From Haliea sp. E1-2-M8 (GTDB taxonomy: Bacteria; Pseudomonadota; Gammaproteobacteria; Pseudomonadales; Halieaceae), in assembly GCF_030649675.1 (NCBI RefSeq), contig NZ_JAUTDR010000009.1, forward strand, positions 103,577-167,576: a DNA stretch of 64,000 bases, in the 5' to 3' direction. Shown here one piece after another: positions 1 to 8,478 of the stretch (positions are counted from its first letter, which is position 1; each line of letters starts with the position of its first letter). Below the pieces are notes generated by a model. It was given only the letters and a program-made list of their open reading frames with translations. It did not search any database and had not been told where the DNA came from. The position numbers and the translations under genes were made by a program.

Positions 1-1
1 C

Positions 2-1513
2 CTGAGCTATGGAGAGGCACTGGCGAAGATAGACCGGCTCGCGGCGCATTACCGCGAGGCCGGTTACGGCTACCCGCTGCGGGTCGCGCTGATGCTGGAC
101 AACCGGGCCGAGTTCTTCCTCCACTGGCTGGCGCTCAACAGCCTCGGCTGCAGCGTGATTCCGGTGAGCAGGGACATGCAGGACGATGAGATCGCCTACT
201 TCCTGAGCCACGGCGAGGCCTGCCTGCTGGTGGCCCTGCCGGATCTGCTGCCGCGCCTGGAAAGGCTCGGTGCAGGGCTGGACAAACCCGTAGCCGTGGT
301 TGCTTGCGACCGGCCCGATACCCTGGCCGCGGCCACAGGCGCCGAGGCCGGAGGCGAGCGTCCCGCTGACCTGGAGTGTGCCCTGCTGTATACCTCGGGC
401 AGTACCGGCAAGCCCAAGGCCTGCATTCTCAACAACAGCTATTTCCTCTATGCCGGCGAGTGGTACAACGCCCTCGATGGCCTGGTGTCCCTGCGCTACG
501 GCCAGGAGCGGCTGCTGACCCCCCTGCCCCTCACCCACATGAACGCGATGGCGGTGTCGAGCATGGCGATGATCATGAGCGCCGGCTGCATCGTGCAGCT
601 GGACCGCTTCCACCCCCGGGAATGGTGGCAGACCGTGCGCGACAGCCGCGCGACTGTCCTGCACTACCTCGGGGTATTGCCCGCCATATTGCTGGAGCTG
701 CCCCCTGCGGCGGAAGATGACTGTGGCGGCCAGATCCGGTTCGGGTTTGGCGCCGGAGTCAATCCACGCCACCATGCAATCTTCGAGGAGCGTTTCGGCT
801 TTCCCCTGCTGGAAGCCTGGGCAATGACTGAATCCGGGGTCGGCGGCAGCATCATTGCCCATCGCGAACCGCGCCATGTCGGCAGCTGCTGTTTTGGCCG
901 GGCCCCGGACGCCCTGGAATACCAGCTGGTGGACGAAAACAGGCGCCCGGTAGCAATGGGCGAGCCAGGGGAGTTACGGGTGCGCGCTGCGGGGCCGGAT
1001 CCGCGCCGGGGTTTCTTCTCCGGCTACCTGAAAAACCCGGAAGCCACCGCTGAAATCTGGCAGGACGGCTGGCTCAATACCGGTGATGTGGTGCGCGAAG
1101 GCCCCGATGGCAGCCTCTATTTTGTCGACCGGCGGAAGAACGTGATCCGCCGCTCCGGGGAGAACATTTCGGCACTGGAAGTTGAAGCGGCCCTGGTGTC
1201 GCACCCGGCTATCAGCCAGGTTGTGGTGACAGCGGTGCCCGACGACCTGCGGGGTGACGAAGTTGCCGCGGCCGTGGTCGTCAATGCACAGGCGGCAGAC
1301 GCGGACACGCTTGCCGCGGATGTCGTTCGCCACTGCCTGGAGCAACTGGCCTACTACAAGGCACCGGGCTATGTGCTGCTGTGCGACAGCCTGCCGGTGA
1401 CTGCCTCCAACAAACCGCGCCGGGGCGAGATCAAGACCCTGGTCCGCGAACGGGTCGTCGCGGGCGACTGTATCGACACACGCCCTCTCAAGAAGCGCCA
1501 GGTGGGGCCATGA
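2..1513 (+). CDS. Acyl-CoA synthetase (AMP-forming), 5'-truncated by the window
   Basis: This is an ANL-superfamily ligase that activates a carboxylic acid as acyl-AMP and then acyl-CoA. The open frame runs back from the ATG at 92 to the window edge with protein-like sequence, so the true start lies outside. The P-loop TSGSTGKPK is at 392-418, the hinge region carries GWLNTGD and DRRKNVIRRSGENIS, and the C-terminal catalytic lysine is probably the K of NKPRR. Its TGA overlaps the ATG of the next gene (ATGA), so it is translationally coupled to the thiolase-like gene. The context suggests it loads an acid onto CoA before the aldolase/dehydrogenase steps. Substrate cannot be read from the sequence. 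Confidence 0.93.
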   Translation: MSYGEALAKIDRLAAHYREAGYGYPLRVALMLDNRAEFFLHWLALNSLGCSVIPVSRDMQDDEIAYFLSHGEACLLVALPDLLPRLERLGAGLDKPVAVVACDRPDTLAAATGAEAGGERPADLECALLYTSGSTGKPKACILNNSYFLYAGEWYNALDGLVSLRYGQERLLTPLPLTHMNAMAVSSMAMIMSAGCIVQLDRFHPREWWQTVRDSRATVLHYLGVLPAILLELPPAAEDDCGGQIRFGFGAGVNPRHHAIFEERFGFPLLEAWAMTESGVGGSIIAHREPRHVGSCCFGRAPDALEYQLVDENRRPVAMGEPGELRVRAAGPDPRRGFFSGYLKNPEATAEIWQDGWLNTGDVVREGPDGSLYFVDRRKNVIRRSGENISALEVEAALVSHPAISQVVVTAVPDDLRGDEVAAAVVVNAQAADADTLAADVVRHCLEQLAYYKAPGYVLLCDSLPVTASNKPRRGEIKTLVRERVVAGDCIDTRPLKKRQVGP

Positions 1514-2694
1514 AGGACTACGCCGGGGTTGCGCTGACCACACCGGTAAGCTTCGGCTACGCCAGACAGAGCCCACGGGGGGCCGCCTGGTTCATCGGCA
1601 GCACCCTGCGGCAGCTGCTGGCAGAGTCGGGCCTGGGCCCGGATGACATCGATGGACTGGCGGTCTCAAGTTTTTCCCTGGGCGCGGATTCGGCCATCAC
1701 CCTGACCCAGCACTTGCAGCTGAGCCCGCGCTGGATCGAGCAAATGCCCTACGGCGGAGCTTCAGGCATCCTGGCCCTGCGCCGCGCCGCCCGCGCGATC
1801 CAGGCCGGGGACGCCGAGATCATTGCCTGCATCGGCGGGGACGGGGCCGCCCACCGCTCTTTCGAGGCTACCGCCGCCAATTTCAGCAATTTCACTATCG
1901 ACGCGTCCTTTCCCTACGGCGGCGGCGGCCCCAACGCCGCATTCGCCATGATCACCCAGCGCTATATGGATGACTTCGGTGCCCGCCGCGAGGATTTCGG
2001 CGCCATCCCGGTCGCCCAGCGCTACAACGCCAACCACTACCCCGCCGCCCTGCTGGGCCACAAGACCCTGACCATGGAGCAGTACCTGGCGGCGCGCCCC
2101 ATCGCCGCGCCCCTGCATCTGCTGGACTGTGTCATGCCCTGTGCCGGCGGCGAAGGTTTCCTGATGATGTCGGAGGAGCGAGCCCGCTCCCTGGGCCTGG
2201 ACTGGTGCAGGATCCTGGCTGCGGATGAGCTCCACAACGCGCACCGGGATGATGACATCCAGCTGCGCGGGGGCTGGACGGAATACGCCGATCGGCTCTG
2301 GAACCGGGCCGCCCTGGGTCCTACCGAAATCGACATGCTGCAGACCTACGACGACTACCCGGTCATCAGCATGTTGCAGATGGAAGATCTCGGCTTTTGC
2401 GGCAAGGGCGAAGCGCCCGGCTGGGTACGGGATACCGACCTGCGCTTCGATGGCAGTGGCCCGCAAACACGCAAGCTGCCGCACAATACCTCCGGGGGCC
2501 AGCTCTCCGTAGGCCAGGCGGGTGCCGCAGCCGGCTACCTCGGCGTGGTGGAGAGCCTGCGCCAGCTGACTGGCAGCGCAGGAGCCAACCAGGTCGCGCA
2601 GGCACGCCACGCCATGATCAGCGGCTTCGGCATGATCAACTATGACCGCGGGCTGTGTTCCGCAGCGGCCATCCTCGGAAGGAGTGAGCGATGA
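1510..2694 (+). CDS. Thiolase-fold protein of the lipid-transfer/Ltp2 type, probable acyl-CoA aldolase subunit
   Basis: A 394-residue thiolase-superfamily protein. The start at 1510 gives the ATGA overlap with the ligase gene. Where classical thiolases have the nucleophilic Cys, this protein reads PYGGASG, and the C-terminal GHP histidine motif is replaced by SVGQAG. Both catalytic residues are therefore missing. In this family, non-thiolase members such as Ltp2 of steroid degraders act as retro-aldolases in complex with a DUF35 protein, and a DUF35 gene follows directly with another ATGA overlap. I infer an aldolase-like C-C cleaving role on a CoA thioester. A degenerate or structural role remains possible. 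Confidence 0.85.
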   Translation: MKDYAGVALTTPVSFGYARQSPRGAAWFIGSTLRQLLAESGLGPDDIDGLAVSSFSLGADSAITLTQHLQLSPRWIEQMPYGGASGILALRRAARAIQAGDAEIIACIGGDGAAHRSFEATAANFSNFTIDASFPYGGGGPNAAFAMITQRYMDDFGARREDFGAIPVAQRYNANHYPAALLGHKTLTMEQYLAARPIAAPLHLLDCVMPCAGGEGFLMMSEERARSLGLDWCRILAADELHNAHRDDDIQLRGGWTEYADRLWNRAALGPTEIDMLQTYDDYPVISMLQMEDLGFCGKGEAPGWVRDTDLRFDGSGPQTRKLPHNTSGGQLSVGQAGAAAGYLGVVESLRQLTGSAGANQVAQARHAMISGFGMINYDRGLCSAAAILGRSER

Positions 2695-3260
2695 GTACCA
2701 CGCCCACCATGCAGAGCCGGCTCAAGCTGAACCGGCCCTCGCTGCGCAGGCTGGCGCGCCCGCCCAAGCAGCGCACTCCGTTGGGTACCGCTTTCAATGC
2801 CGCCAACCTCCCCGTGGCTTTGGCTCTGCAGCACTGTCGCGACTGCGGCAGCGTGCAGTATCCGCCCCGGGAACTGTGCCGACAGTGCCTGGGAGATGCC
2901 CTGGTGTGGCGCCCAACTTCCGGCAGCGGCCTCTTGGTCAGCAGGATCGAGCTGCACCACAGCCTGTGGGAATACTTCAAGCGGCGCCTGACCGAGAAGC
3001 CCTGGCCGGTGGCCAGTGTGCGCCTGGATTGCGGCGTTATCGCCTTTGCCCACCTGGCGCTCGAAACCTTTGGCTCCAGTTCGCCGGCGATCCTGGCAGC
3101 GGATACTCCGGTGCAGGTATTCACCCACACCGACTGTTCACTCAATGCGGTGATGATCGCCGTGGCGGCAGAGACCCCCATCGCCAGCCGCAGCCAGCGG
3201 CATGCGATCGCCGCCGGGCTCGGCCTGCTCGAACCCGCCATCAAACCCGAGGGCATCTGA
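2691..3260 (+). CDS. DUF35 zinc-ribbon/OB-fold acyl-CoA-binding protein
   Basis: A 189-residue protein with an N-terminal rubredoxin-like zinc ribbon (C49, C52, C63, C66, in the pattern CRDC...CRQC) followed by an OB-fold segment at about residues 75-180. DUF35 proteins form complexes with thiolase-fold partners and gate or bind acyl-CoA substrates. The start codon overlaps the stop of the thiolase-like gene (ATGA at 2691-2694), which fits a stoichiometric complex. The first 35 residues are basic and proline-rich and look disordered. It has no catalytic motif of its own. Confidence 0.88.
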   Translation: MSTTPTMQSRLKLNRPSLRRLARPPKQRTPLGTAFNAANLPVALALQHCRDCGSVQYPPRELCRQCLGDALVWRPTSGSGLLVSRIELHHSLWEYFKRRLTEKPWPVASVRLDCGVIAFAHLALETFGSSSPAILAADTPVQVFTHTDCSLNAVMIAVAAETPIASRSQRHAIAAGLGLLEPAIKPEGI

Positions 3261-3261
3261 T

Positions 3262-4011
3262 ATGCAGCCTGAGCACAAAACCCCTGCACACAAAACCATA
3301 GTGGTCACCGGGGGCAGCACCGGCATCGGCGCCGCTATCTGCCACGCCTTTCTCGACGCTGGCTACGAGGTGGTCAACCTGGCCCGCCGCCCGCTGGCAC
3401 TGGACCACACGCGCCTGCACAACATCGAACTGGATCTCAGCGATCGCGCCGCCACCGCCGCGGTGGCGCAGCAGGTGGCCCGGGAGCACGAGGTCACCAG
3501 CCTGGTGCACAATGCCGGGCTGATCCGCCCCAACCTGCTGCCGGAGGTCAAACTGGAGGACTACGACTATTTGTCCCAGGTGCACATCGGCGCGGCCATC
3601 ACCCTGAGCCAGGCGTTCCTGCCGGGCATGCAGGCCCGCCAGTTCGGCCGCATCATCCTCATTACCTCGCGCGCCGCCCTCGGCCTGCAGACCCGCACCA
3701 GCTATTCCGCGACCAAATCCGGAATGATGGGCATGGCGCGCACCTGGGCCCTGGAGCTGGGGGAATTCGGTATCACCGTCAACACCGTGGCACCGGGGCC
3801 CATCAGTGCTACGGAGATGTTCCACGAAGTCATCCCCGAAGACAGCCCGAAACTGGACAGCATGGCCCGCAGTATTCCGGTAAGGCGCCTGGGCGTGCCC
3901 GGGGATGTCGCCCGCGCCGTCAGCTTTTTCAACGATCCGGACAATGGTTTCGTGACCGGGCAGACCCTGATGGTCTGCGGCGGCGCCAGCCTGGGCTCAT
4001 TGTCCCTGTAA
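3262..4011 (+). CDS. Short-chain dehydrogenase/reductase (SDR)
   Basis: A 249-residue classical SDR, NAD(P)-dependent. The dinucleotide-binding motif TGGSTGIG is at residues 16-23, followed by NAG in HNAGLIRPN, the catalytic Ser in ITSRAA and the Tyr/Lys pair in SYSATKSG. An in-frame start at 3202 would add about 20 residues lying inside the previous gene. The ATG at 3262, one base after the DUF35 stop, is preferred because it gives the usual SDR length. It probably oxidises a hydroxyl group, for instance a cis-diol or hydroxyacyl intermediate from the neighbouring dioxygenase or CoA branch. This is inferred from position only. Confidence 0.9.
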   Translation: MQPEHKTPAHKTIVVTGGSTGIGAAICHAFLDAGYEVVNLARRPLALDHTRLHNIELDLSDRAATAAVAQQVAREHEVTSLVHNAGLIRPNLLPEVKLEDYDYLSQVHIGAAITLSQAFLPGMQARQFGRIILITSRAALGLQTRTSYSATKSGMMGMARTWALELGEFGITVNTVAPGPISATEMFHEVIPEDSPKLDSMARSIPVRRLGVPGDVARAVSFFNDPDNGFVTGQTLMVCGGASLGSLSL

Positions 4012-4024
4012 ACGGAGGCACATC

Positions 4025-5347
4025 ATGACCACGCTTATCAGCAAGGAAGAAGTCGCCAGCCTGGTGCGCCCCACCCGGCTGCACAAGCGCCTGTACCTGG
4101 ACCCGGACGTCTTCGAACTGGAGATGGAGCGGATCTGGGGTCAAGCCTGGATCTTCATCGGCCACGAATCCCAGGTGCCCAACCCCGGCGACTTCTTCAC
4201 CACCAATATCACCCACAAAATTCCCGTAGTCATGGTGCGCGACAAGGGCGACAGCGTGCACGTGCTGCACAACCGCTGCGGCCACAAGGGCGCCAAACTG
4301 GTAGAGAGCCGCCAGGGCAACGTCCGCGGGGCCTTCCGCTGCCCCTACCACGGCTGGACCTTTCGCCACGACGGCGGCCTGCTGAAGGTTCCCAACGAGA
4401 GTGGTTACGACAGTACCGGCTTCGACAGCAGCGACCCCTGCTACAGCATGCAGTCCGTGGCCCAGGTCGAAAGCTACCGCGGCTTTGTGTTTGCCACCCT
4501 GTCCGCCGAAGCGCCGGACCTGAAGACCTGGCTCGGGGGCGCCATCGACTGCCTGGACAACCTCTGCGACCGCGCCCCGGAAGGTGAAGTGGAAGTAGCC
4601 GGCGGGGTCTTGCGCTACGAGCACCAGTGTAACTGGAAGTTCATTCTGGAAAACCTGAACGACACCATGCACCCGATGGTGGTGCACCAGTCCGTGGTTC
4701 AGGCGGCGGAGGACTACATCGCCACGCTGCCGGAGTCGGCGGTCGAGCAGCGCAGCGAGGCGGAAATCATTCCACCGTTTGGTTCCTCCTACGAAAAGTT
4801 CGAGGACTCGGGTATTACCGGGTTCCGCTACGGCCATCACTACGACGGCGGCAAGACCAGTATTCACGCGGATTACAAGGTGCTCCCCGCCTATCACGAC
4901 GCCATGGTCAAGGCCTACGGCGAGGAACGGACCCGCGAGATCTATGCCTTCAATACCCACAACACGCTTTACTATCCCTCGCTGACCATCAAGAGCGCGG
5001 TGCAGAACATCCGCGTCGTCCGCCCCATCGCGGTGGATCGCTTCGTGGTCGAAACCTGGTCCTTCCGTCTCAAGGGCGCGCCGGACGAGATGCTGCAGCG
5101 CACCCTGCTCTATTCCCGGCTTATCAATTCCTCCTTCGGGATGGTCGGCCCCGACGACCACGAGGTCTACCGGCGGGCGCAGGAGGGGCTGGAGTCCAAC
5201 GCCAGCGAATGGGTCGAATTTCATCGCCAGTACGGACGCGATCAGGTTCTGGAGGACCGCGTCATTGGCGGTGGCACCAGCGACCTGGATATGCGCACCC
5301 AGTACAAGGCCTGGCAGGAGTACATGACCGGGGAGGTGTTCCAATGA
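4025..5347 (+). CDS. Aromatic ring-hydroxylating dioxygenase, alpha (Rieske) subunit
   Basis: A 440-residue large subunit. The Rieske 2Fe-2S ligands are C85-x-H87 and C106-x2-H109 (RCGHKG and CPYHGW). The mononuclear iron site is marked by NDTMHPMVVH, with H216 and H221 as likely ligands and a later Asp as the third. GGAGG-like sequence lies just upstream (4014-4019). Its stop overlaps the beta-subunit ATG. These enzymes insert both atoms of O2 into an arene or demethylate/hydroxylate substrates in the cytoplasm. No ferredoxin or ferredoxin reductase gene is in the window, so electron delivery must come from elsewhere. Confidence 0.94.
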   Translation: MTTLISKEEVASLVRPTRLHKRLYLDPDVFELEMERIWGQAWIFIGHESQVPNPGDFFTTNITHKIPVVMVRDKGDSVHVLHNRCGHKGAKLVESRQGNVRGAFRCPYHGWTFRHDGGLLKVPNESGYDSTGFDSSDPCYSMQSVAQVESYRGFVFATLSAEAPDLKTWLGGAIDCLDNLCDRAPEGEVEVAGGVLRYEHQCNWKFILENLNDTMHPMVVHQSVVQAAEDYIATLPESAVEQRSEAEIIPPFGSSYEKFEDSGITGFRYGHHYDGGKTSIHADYKVLPAYHDAMVKAYGEERTREIYAFNTHNTLYYPSLTIKSAVQNIRVVRPIAVDRFVVETWSFRLKGAPDEMLQRTLLYSRLINSSFGMVGPDDHEVYRRAQEGLESNASEWVEFHRQYGRDQVLEDRVIGGGTSDLDMRTQYKAWQEYMTGEVFQ

Positions 5348-5823
5348 GCAATCCGGACCTGAAGCAGATCGAGCAATTTCTCTACCGGGAAGCGTCCCTG
5401 CTGGATCAACCGGACCTGGACCAATGGATGCAGCTGTTCACCGAGGACGGCAGCTACTGGATGCCGGCCATGGAGGGACAGTCCGACCCCCTGAACCACA
5501 TCTCGCATATCTACGAGGACCGGGTGATGATGGAGATCCGGCGTCGCAACTTCGTCCACCCCCGCTCCGCCTCGAAAGAGTGGCCAGTTCGCTGTTCACA
5601 CCTGCTGGGGAATATTCAGCTGCAGAACCAGACCGACAGCGGAGACCTGGTAGTGACCTGCAATTTTCACGTCATCGTGTGGTATCGCGAGGAGCAGCGC
5701 GTTTATGCGGGAACCTGCGAGCACCATCTGCTCGCCGAGGGCGATGACTACCGCATTCGCCACAAGCGAGTGGACTTGATCAACCCGGAGGCAGCCCAGC
5801 GGTCGATGGTTATCTACCTGTAG
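5344..5823 (+). CDS. Aromatic ring-hydroxylating dioxygenase, beta subunit
   Basis: A 159-residue small subunit with the NTF2-like fold typical of ring-hydroxylating dioxygenase beta subunits (FYRE-like LYREASLLDQ start, FTEDGSYWMP, and the terminal SMVIYL). The ATG at 5344 overlaps the alpha-subunit TGA, a translational coupling expected of an alpha-beta hexamer. The longer in-frame reading from 5209 lies inside the alpha gene and is rejected. The last 42 bases of this gene have a diverged second copy at 8428-8469 in the intergenic scar. Confidence 0.94.
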   Translation: MSNPDLKQIEQFLYREASLLDQPDLDQWMQLFTEDGSYWMPAMEGQSDPLNHISHIYEDRVMMEIRRRNFVHPRSASKEWPVRCSHLLGNIQLQNQTDSGDLVVTCNFHVIVWYREEQRVYAGTCEHHLLAEGDDYRIRHKRVDLINPEAAQRSMVIYL

Positions 5824-5910
5824 GCGCAGAAAGCTTCAATCATCATGTCGAGATAATCACAAAAACATCCATGTATCGACGAAATTCGGGGCATGGGAGG
5901 GGATTGAAAA

Positions 5911-8034
5911 ATGCATAGAACAAATGATTTGGCTTTGGGCAACGGCATCGTTTTCAGGCTTCTACGCTGGCTCGGGATACTCGCCCTGGCAGGACTGACG
6001 GCCTGCGACAACGAGTCAACACAGCGCGTTGCGGCCAACCCTTCCCCGGACAAAGTCGTCCAGGTGGACGGCGCACGGGTCATTAACGCAGACAGCGAAC
6101 CCGGCAACTGGCTCGTCCATGGTCGCACCTACGAAGAGCAGCGCTATTCTCCACTGGTGCAAATCAACCGCAATAATGTGTCCCGTCTTGGGCTGGCCTG
6201 GGAAGCGCCGATGGATTCCCACCGCGGCCTGGAAGCGACACCCATCGTTGTCGACGGCGTAATCTATACCACCAGTACCTGGTCCCGGGTGCGTGCACTT
6301 GATGCGCGATCGGGTGAGCTATTGTGGGAGCACGATCCCGGAGTGGATCGAGCCTGGGGTAAAAAACTCTGCTGTGACGTGGTTAATCGCGGAGTCGCTG
6401 TATGGCAGGGCAAAGTGTTTGTCGGCACCCTGGACGGGTATCTGGTGTCACTCAATGCTGCGAATGGCGAACAGCTCTGGCGCGTGGACACGCTAGTTGA
6501 CCGCGACAAGTTCTATTCCATCACCGGTGCACCGCGTATCGTCAAGAACAGAGTCATTATCGGCAATGGCGGCGCTGAATTTGAAGTCCGCGGCTATATC
6601 AGTGCCTACGATGCCGACACCGGAAAACTGGACTGGCGCTTCTTTACCGTACCCGGCAGCGCTACCGGACCTTTTGAAAACCCCGAACTCGAGCTGGCTG
6701 CGGCCACCTGGTCACCCGACAGCAACTGGCAGGGCGGCGGCGGGACAGCATGGGACTCGATGGCCTATGACCCGGAACTCGACCTGCTCTATGTCGGTAC
6801 CGGCAACGGAGGACCCTGGTCGCACTACACCCGCAGTCCGGGTGGCGGCGACAACCTGTACCTCGCCTCGATTCTCGCCCTGCGACCGGATAGTGGACAC
6901 CTGGTCTGGCACTACCAGACCACCCCGGGCGATTCCTGGGACTATACGGCGACCCAGCACATGATTCTGGCCGACCTGATGATTGATGGCCGGCAACGCC
7001 AAGTGTTGATGCAGGCCCCCAAGAACGGGTTTTTCTATGTGCTGGATCGCAGCAATGGTGAGCTGATCTCGGCCGAAAAATATGTCTATGTCAACTGGGC
7101 CAGTCATGTCGACCCCGAATCGGGTCGCCCCGTTCTCACCGGTCTTGCAGATTACAGTGAACAGGCCAGGTATGTTTTCCCCTCAGCCGCAGGGGGCCAC
7201 AATTGGCAGCCAATGTCCTACAGCCCTGACACCGGACTCGTGTACATACCGGCCCGAGACGCAGGCTGGGTACACAACCAGGCAGGCGACAAGTGGTTCG
7301 AGCTCGGGGTGGATAACCTTGGCGAGTTGGCCGAAGGCCAGGACATCCCTCCCTCACGAGGCTACTTGAAGGCCTGGGACCCGGTGACCCAGGAACTCGC
7401 ATGGCAGAAGGAAACCGCCAACATCTGGAACGGAGGAGCACTCGCGACGGCGGGAGGCGTGGTTTTTCATGGTACCGCCACGGGCCACTTCTATGCGCTG
7501 AATGACCAAAGCGGCGAAGTTCTACTTGAGCTGCCAATTGGCACGGGCATGATAGCCCCCCCGATTAGCTACGCCGTTGACGGTCGGCAATACATTGCGG
7601 TTATGGCCGGCTGGGGTGGCCCCGCCTTCAACACCCTGGGGGGCGACGAGGCACTGCTGGCATTCGAGAATGCCGGCCGCTTGCTGGTGTTTGCGTTGGA
7701 CGGGGCTGCAGTGCCACTGCCTCCGCCGGCAACGCCGCGGGGCCCGGTTCCACCCCAGCCCGGACTGTCCACAGACCCCGATACGCTGGAAAGGGGGCGA
7801 TTGCTCTACGTCTACAATTGTGGAGGTTGCCACGGCATGTATGGCAGCACGCCGATGCTGCCCGATCTGAGGCTCATGACCCTGGAAAAACACGCGGTTT
7901 TTCAGGACATCGTGCTGGGAGGCCTGCTTGAGAATGCTGGCATGTCAAGTTTTGCGGATGTACTGAGCGAAGACGACAGTGAAGCAATACAGGCCTATAT
8001 CGTGTCCATGGCCAATGCAAGCCGGGATGATTAG
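5911..8034 (+). CDS. PQQ-dependent quinohemoprotein alcohol dehydrogenase with C-terminal heme c
   Basis: A 707-residue eight-bladed propeller dehydrogenase that oxidises alcohols in the periplasm and passes electrons to heme c. Visible features are the vicinal disulfide pair C154-C155 (KKLCCDV), repeated W-motif blade sequences, and a C-terminal cytochrome c domain with CGGCH at 637-641. The N-terminus has a hydrophobic stretch ending LTAC (C32), which looks like a lipobox and would make it membrane-anchored. The segment before it is long for a lipoprotein signal, and a later start is possible. It follows the dioxygenase beta gene by 87 bases. No PQQ biosynthesis genes are in the window. Confidence 0.92.
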   Translation: MHRTNDLALGNGIVFRLLRWLGILALAGLTACDNESTQRVAANPSPDKVVQVDGARVINADSEPGNWLVHGRTYEEQRYSPLVQINRNNVSRLGLAWEAPMDSHRGLEATPIVVDGVIYTTSTWSRVRALDARSGELLWEHDPGVDRAWGKKLCCDVVNRGVAVWQGKVFVGTLDGYLVSLNAANGEQLWRVDTLVDRDKFYSITGAPRIVKNRVIIGNGGAEFEVRGYISAYDADTGKLDWRFFTVPGSATGPFENPELELAAATWSPDSNWQGGGGTAWDSMAYDPELDLLYVGTGNGGPWSHYTRSPGGGDNLYLASILALRPDSGHLVWHYQTTPGDSWDYTATQHMILADLMIDGRQRQVLMQAPKNGFFYVLDRSNGELISAEKYVYVNWASHVDPESGRPVLTGLADYSEQARYVFPSAAGGHNWQPMSYSPDTGLVYIPARDAGWVHNQAGDKWFELGVDNLGELAEGQDIPPSRGYLKAWDPVTQELAWQKETANIWNGGALATAGGVVFHGTATGHFYALNDQSGEVLLELPIGTGMIAPPISYAVDGRQYIAVMAGWGGPAFNTLGGDEALLAFENAGRLLVFALDGAAVPLPPPATPRGPVPPQPGLSTDPDTLERGRLLYVYNCGGCHGMYGSTPMLPDLRLMTLEKHAVFQDIVLGGLLENAGMSSFADVLSEDDSEAIQAYIVSMANASRDD

Positions 8035-8109
8035 GCCTGCCTCAGTACAAGCGCGGTCCCGTCAGATGGCTGGCGCGCTGTTTAAAAGCAGCGAGATCAG
8101 GAACCGCCT

Positions 8110-8248
8110 TCAGTCCGGCAGCAACATATAGGTAGAGGTACCACTGGCGACCACGCGCTGGTCGCCGGCACCCCGCAGCGTCACTCCACCAAAGATCAGC
8201 TGGCGGCCAGACTTCAGCACACGGCCGCTGGCAATAATATTTTGGTCA
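8110..8248 (-). pseudogene. C-terminal remnant of a hotdog (PaaI-like) thioesterase
   Basis: Read on the minus strand, this piece encodes about 45 residues including GRQLIFGGVTLRGAGDQRVV and the ending GTSTYMLLPD with a stop at 8110. The pattern (a beta strand ending in an xTYMLLP motif) resembles the C-terminus of PaaI/YdiI-type hotdog thioesterases. It is fused in frame downstream of a P450 fragment, which has no functional sense. The last 55 bases recur at 8479-8533 with two differences. The family assignment rests on short sequence and is tentative. That it is a fragment is clear. Confidence 0.6.
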
Positions 8249-8421
8249 GTAAACAGGGCCCGCATCTGGGCCACTGCCAGCTGGGCGCCGATGCAGAAGT
8301 GGGGGCCGTGGCCAAAGCTCAGGTGCGGGTTGGGGTCGCGGCGGATGTCAAAAACCGCGGGCTCACTGAATACCCGCTCATCGTGATTGGCCGACAGGAA
8401 CGACAGCAATACCTTGTCGCC
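8249..8421 (-). pseudogene. Internal fragment of a cytochrome P450, duplicate of 10207-10379
   Basis: These 173 bases match 10207-10379 at every position except 8311 (g here, a at 10269). They encode the P450 heme-binding stretch around FGHGPHFCIG up to ALFT on the minus strand. The copy is in the same orientation as the intact P450 gene, so the two form a direct repeat with the cardiolipin synthase gene between them. Near-identity indicates a recent duplication or ongoing gene conversion. It cannot encode a working enzyme. Confidence 0.93.
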
Positions 8422-8427
8422 AGCCCC

Positions 8428-8469
8428 AACCCCGACGCGCCGCAGCAGTCGATGGTCATCTACCTGTAG
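8428..8469 (+). pseudogene. Tail fragment of a ring-hydroxylating dioxygenase beta subunit
   Basis: On the plus strand this encodes NPDAPQQSMVIYL and a TAG stop, compared with NPEAAQRSMVIYL and TAG at the end of the beta-subunit gene (5782-5823). The 14-codon alignment has no gaps but several nucleotide differences. It therefore derives from a diverged homologue rather than a recent copy of the local gene. It abuts the P450 fragment on one side and the second thioesterase end on the other. Confidence 0.8.
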
Positions 8470-8478
8470 GTACCCGCG

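Noticed and set aside
8110..8409. 99-codon minus-strand ORF joining P450 and thioesterase sequence
   Set aside because: An accidental fusion of two gene fragments with no complete domain. Annotated as fragments instead.
8242..8469. 75-codon plus-strand ORF across the scar
   Set aside because: Only the last 13 codons resemble a protein (dioxygenase beta tail). The rest is antisense P450 fragment, a chimera.
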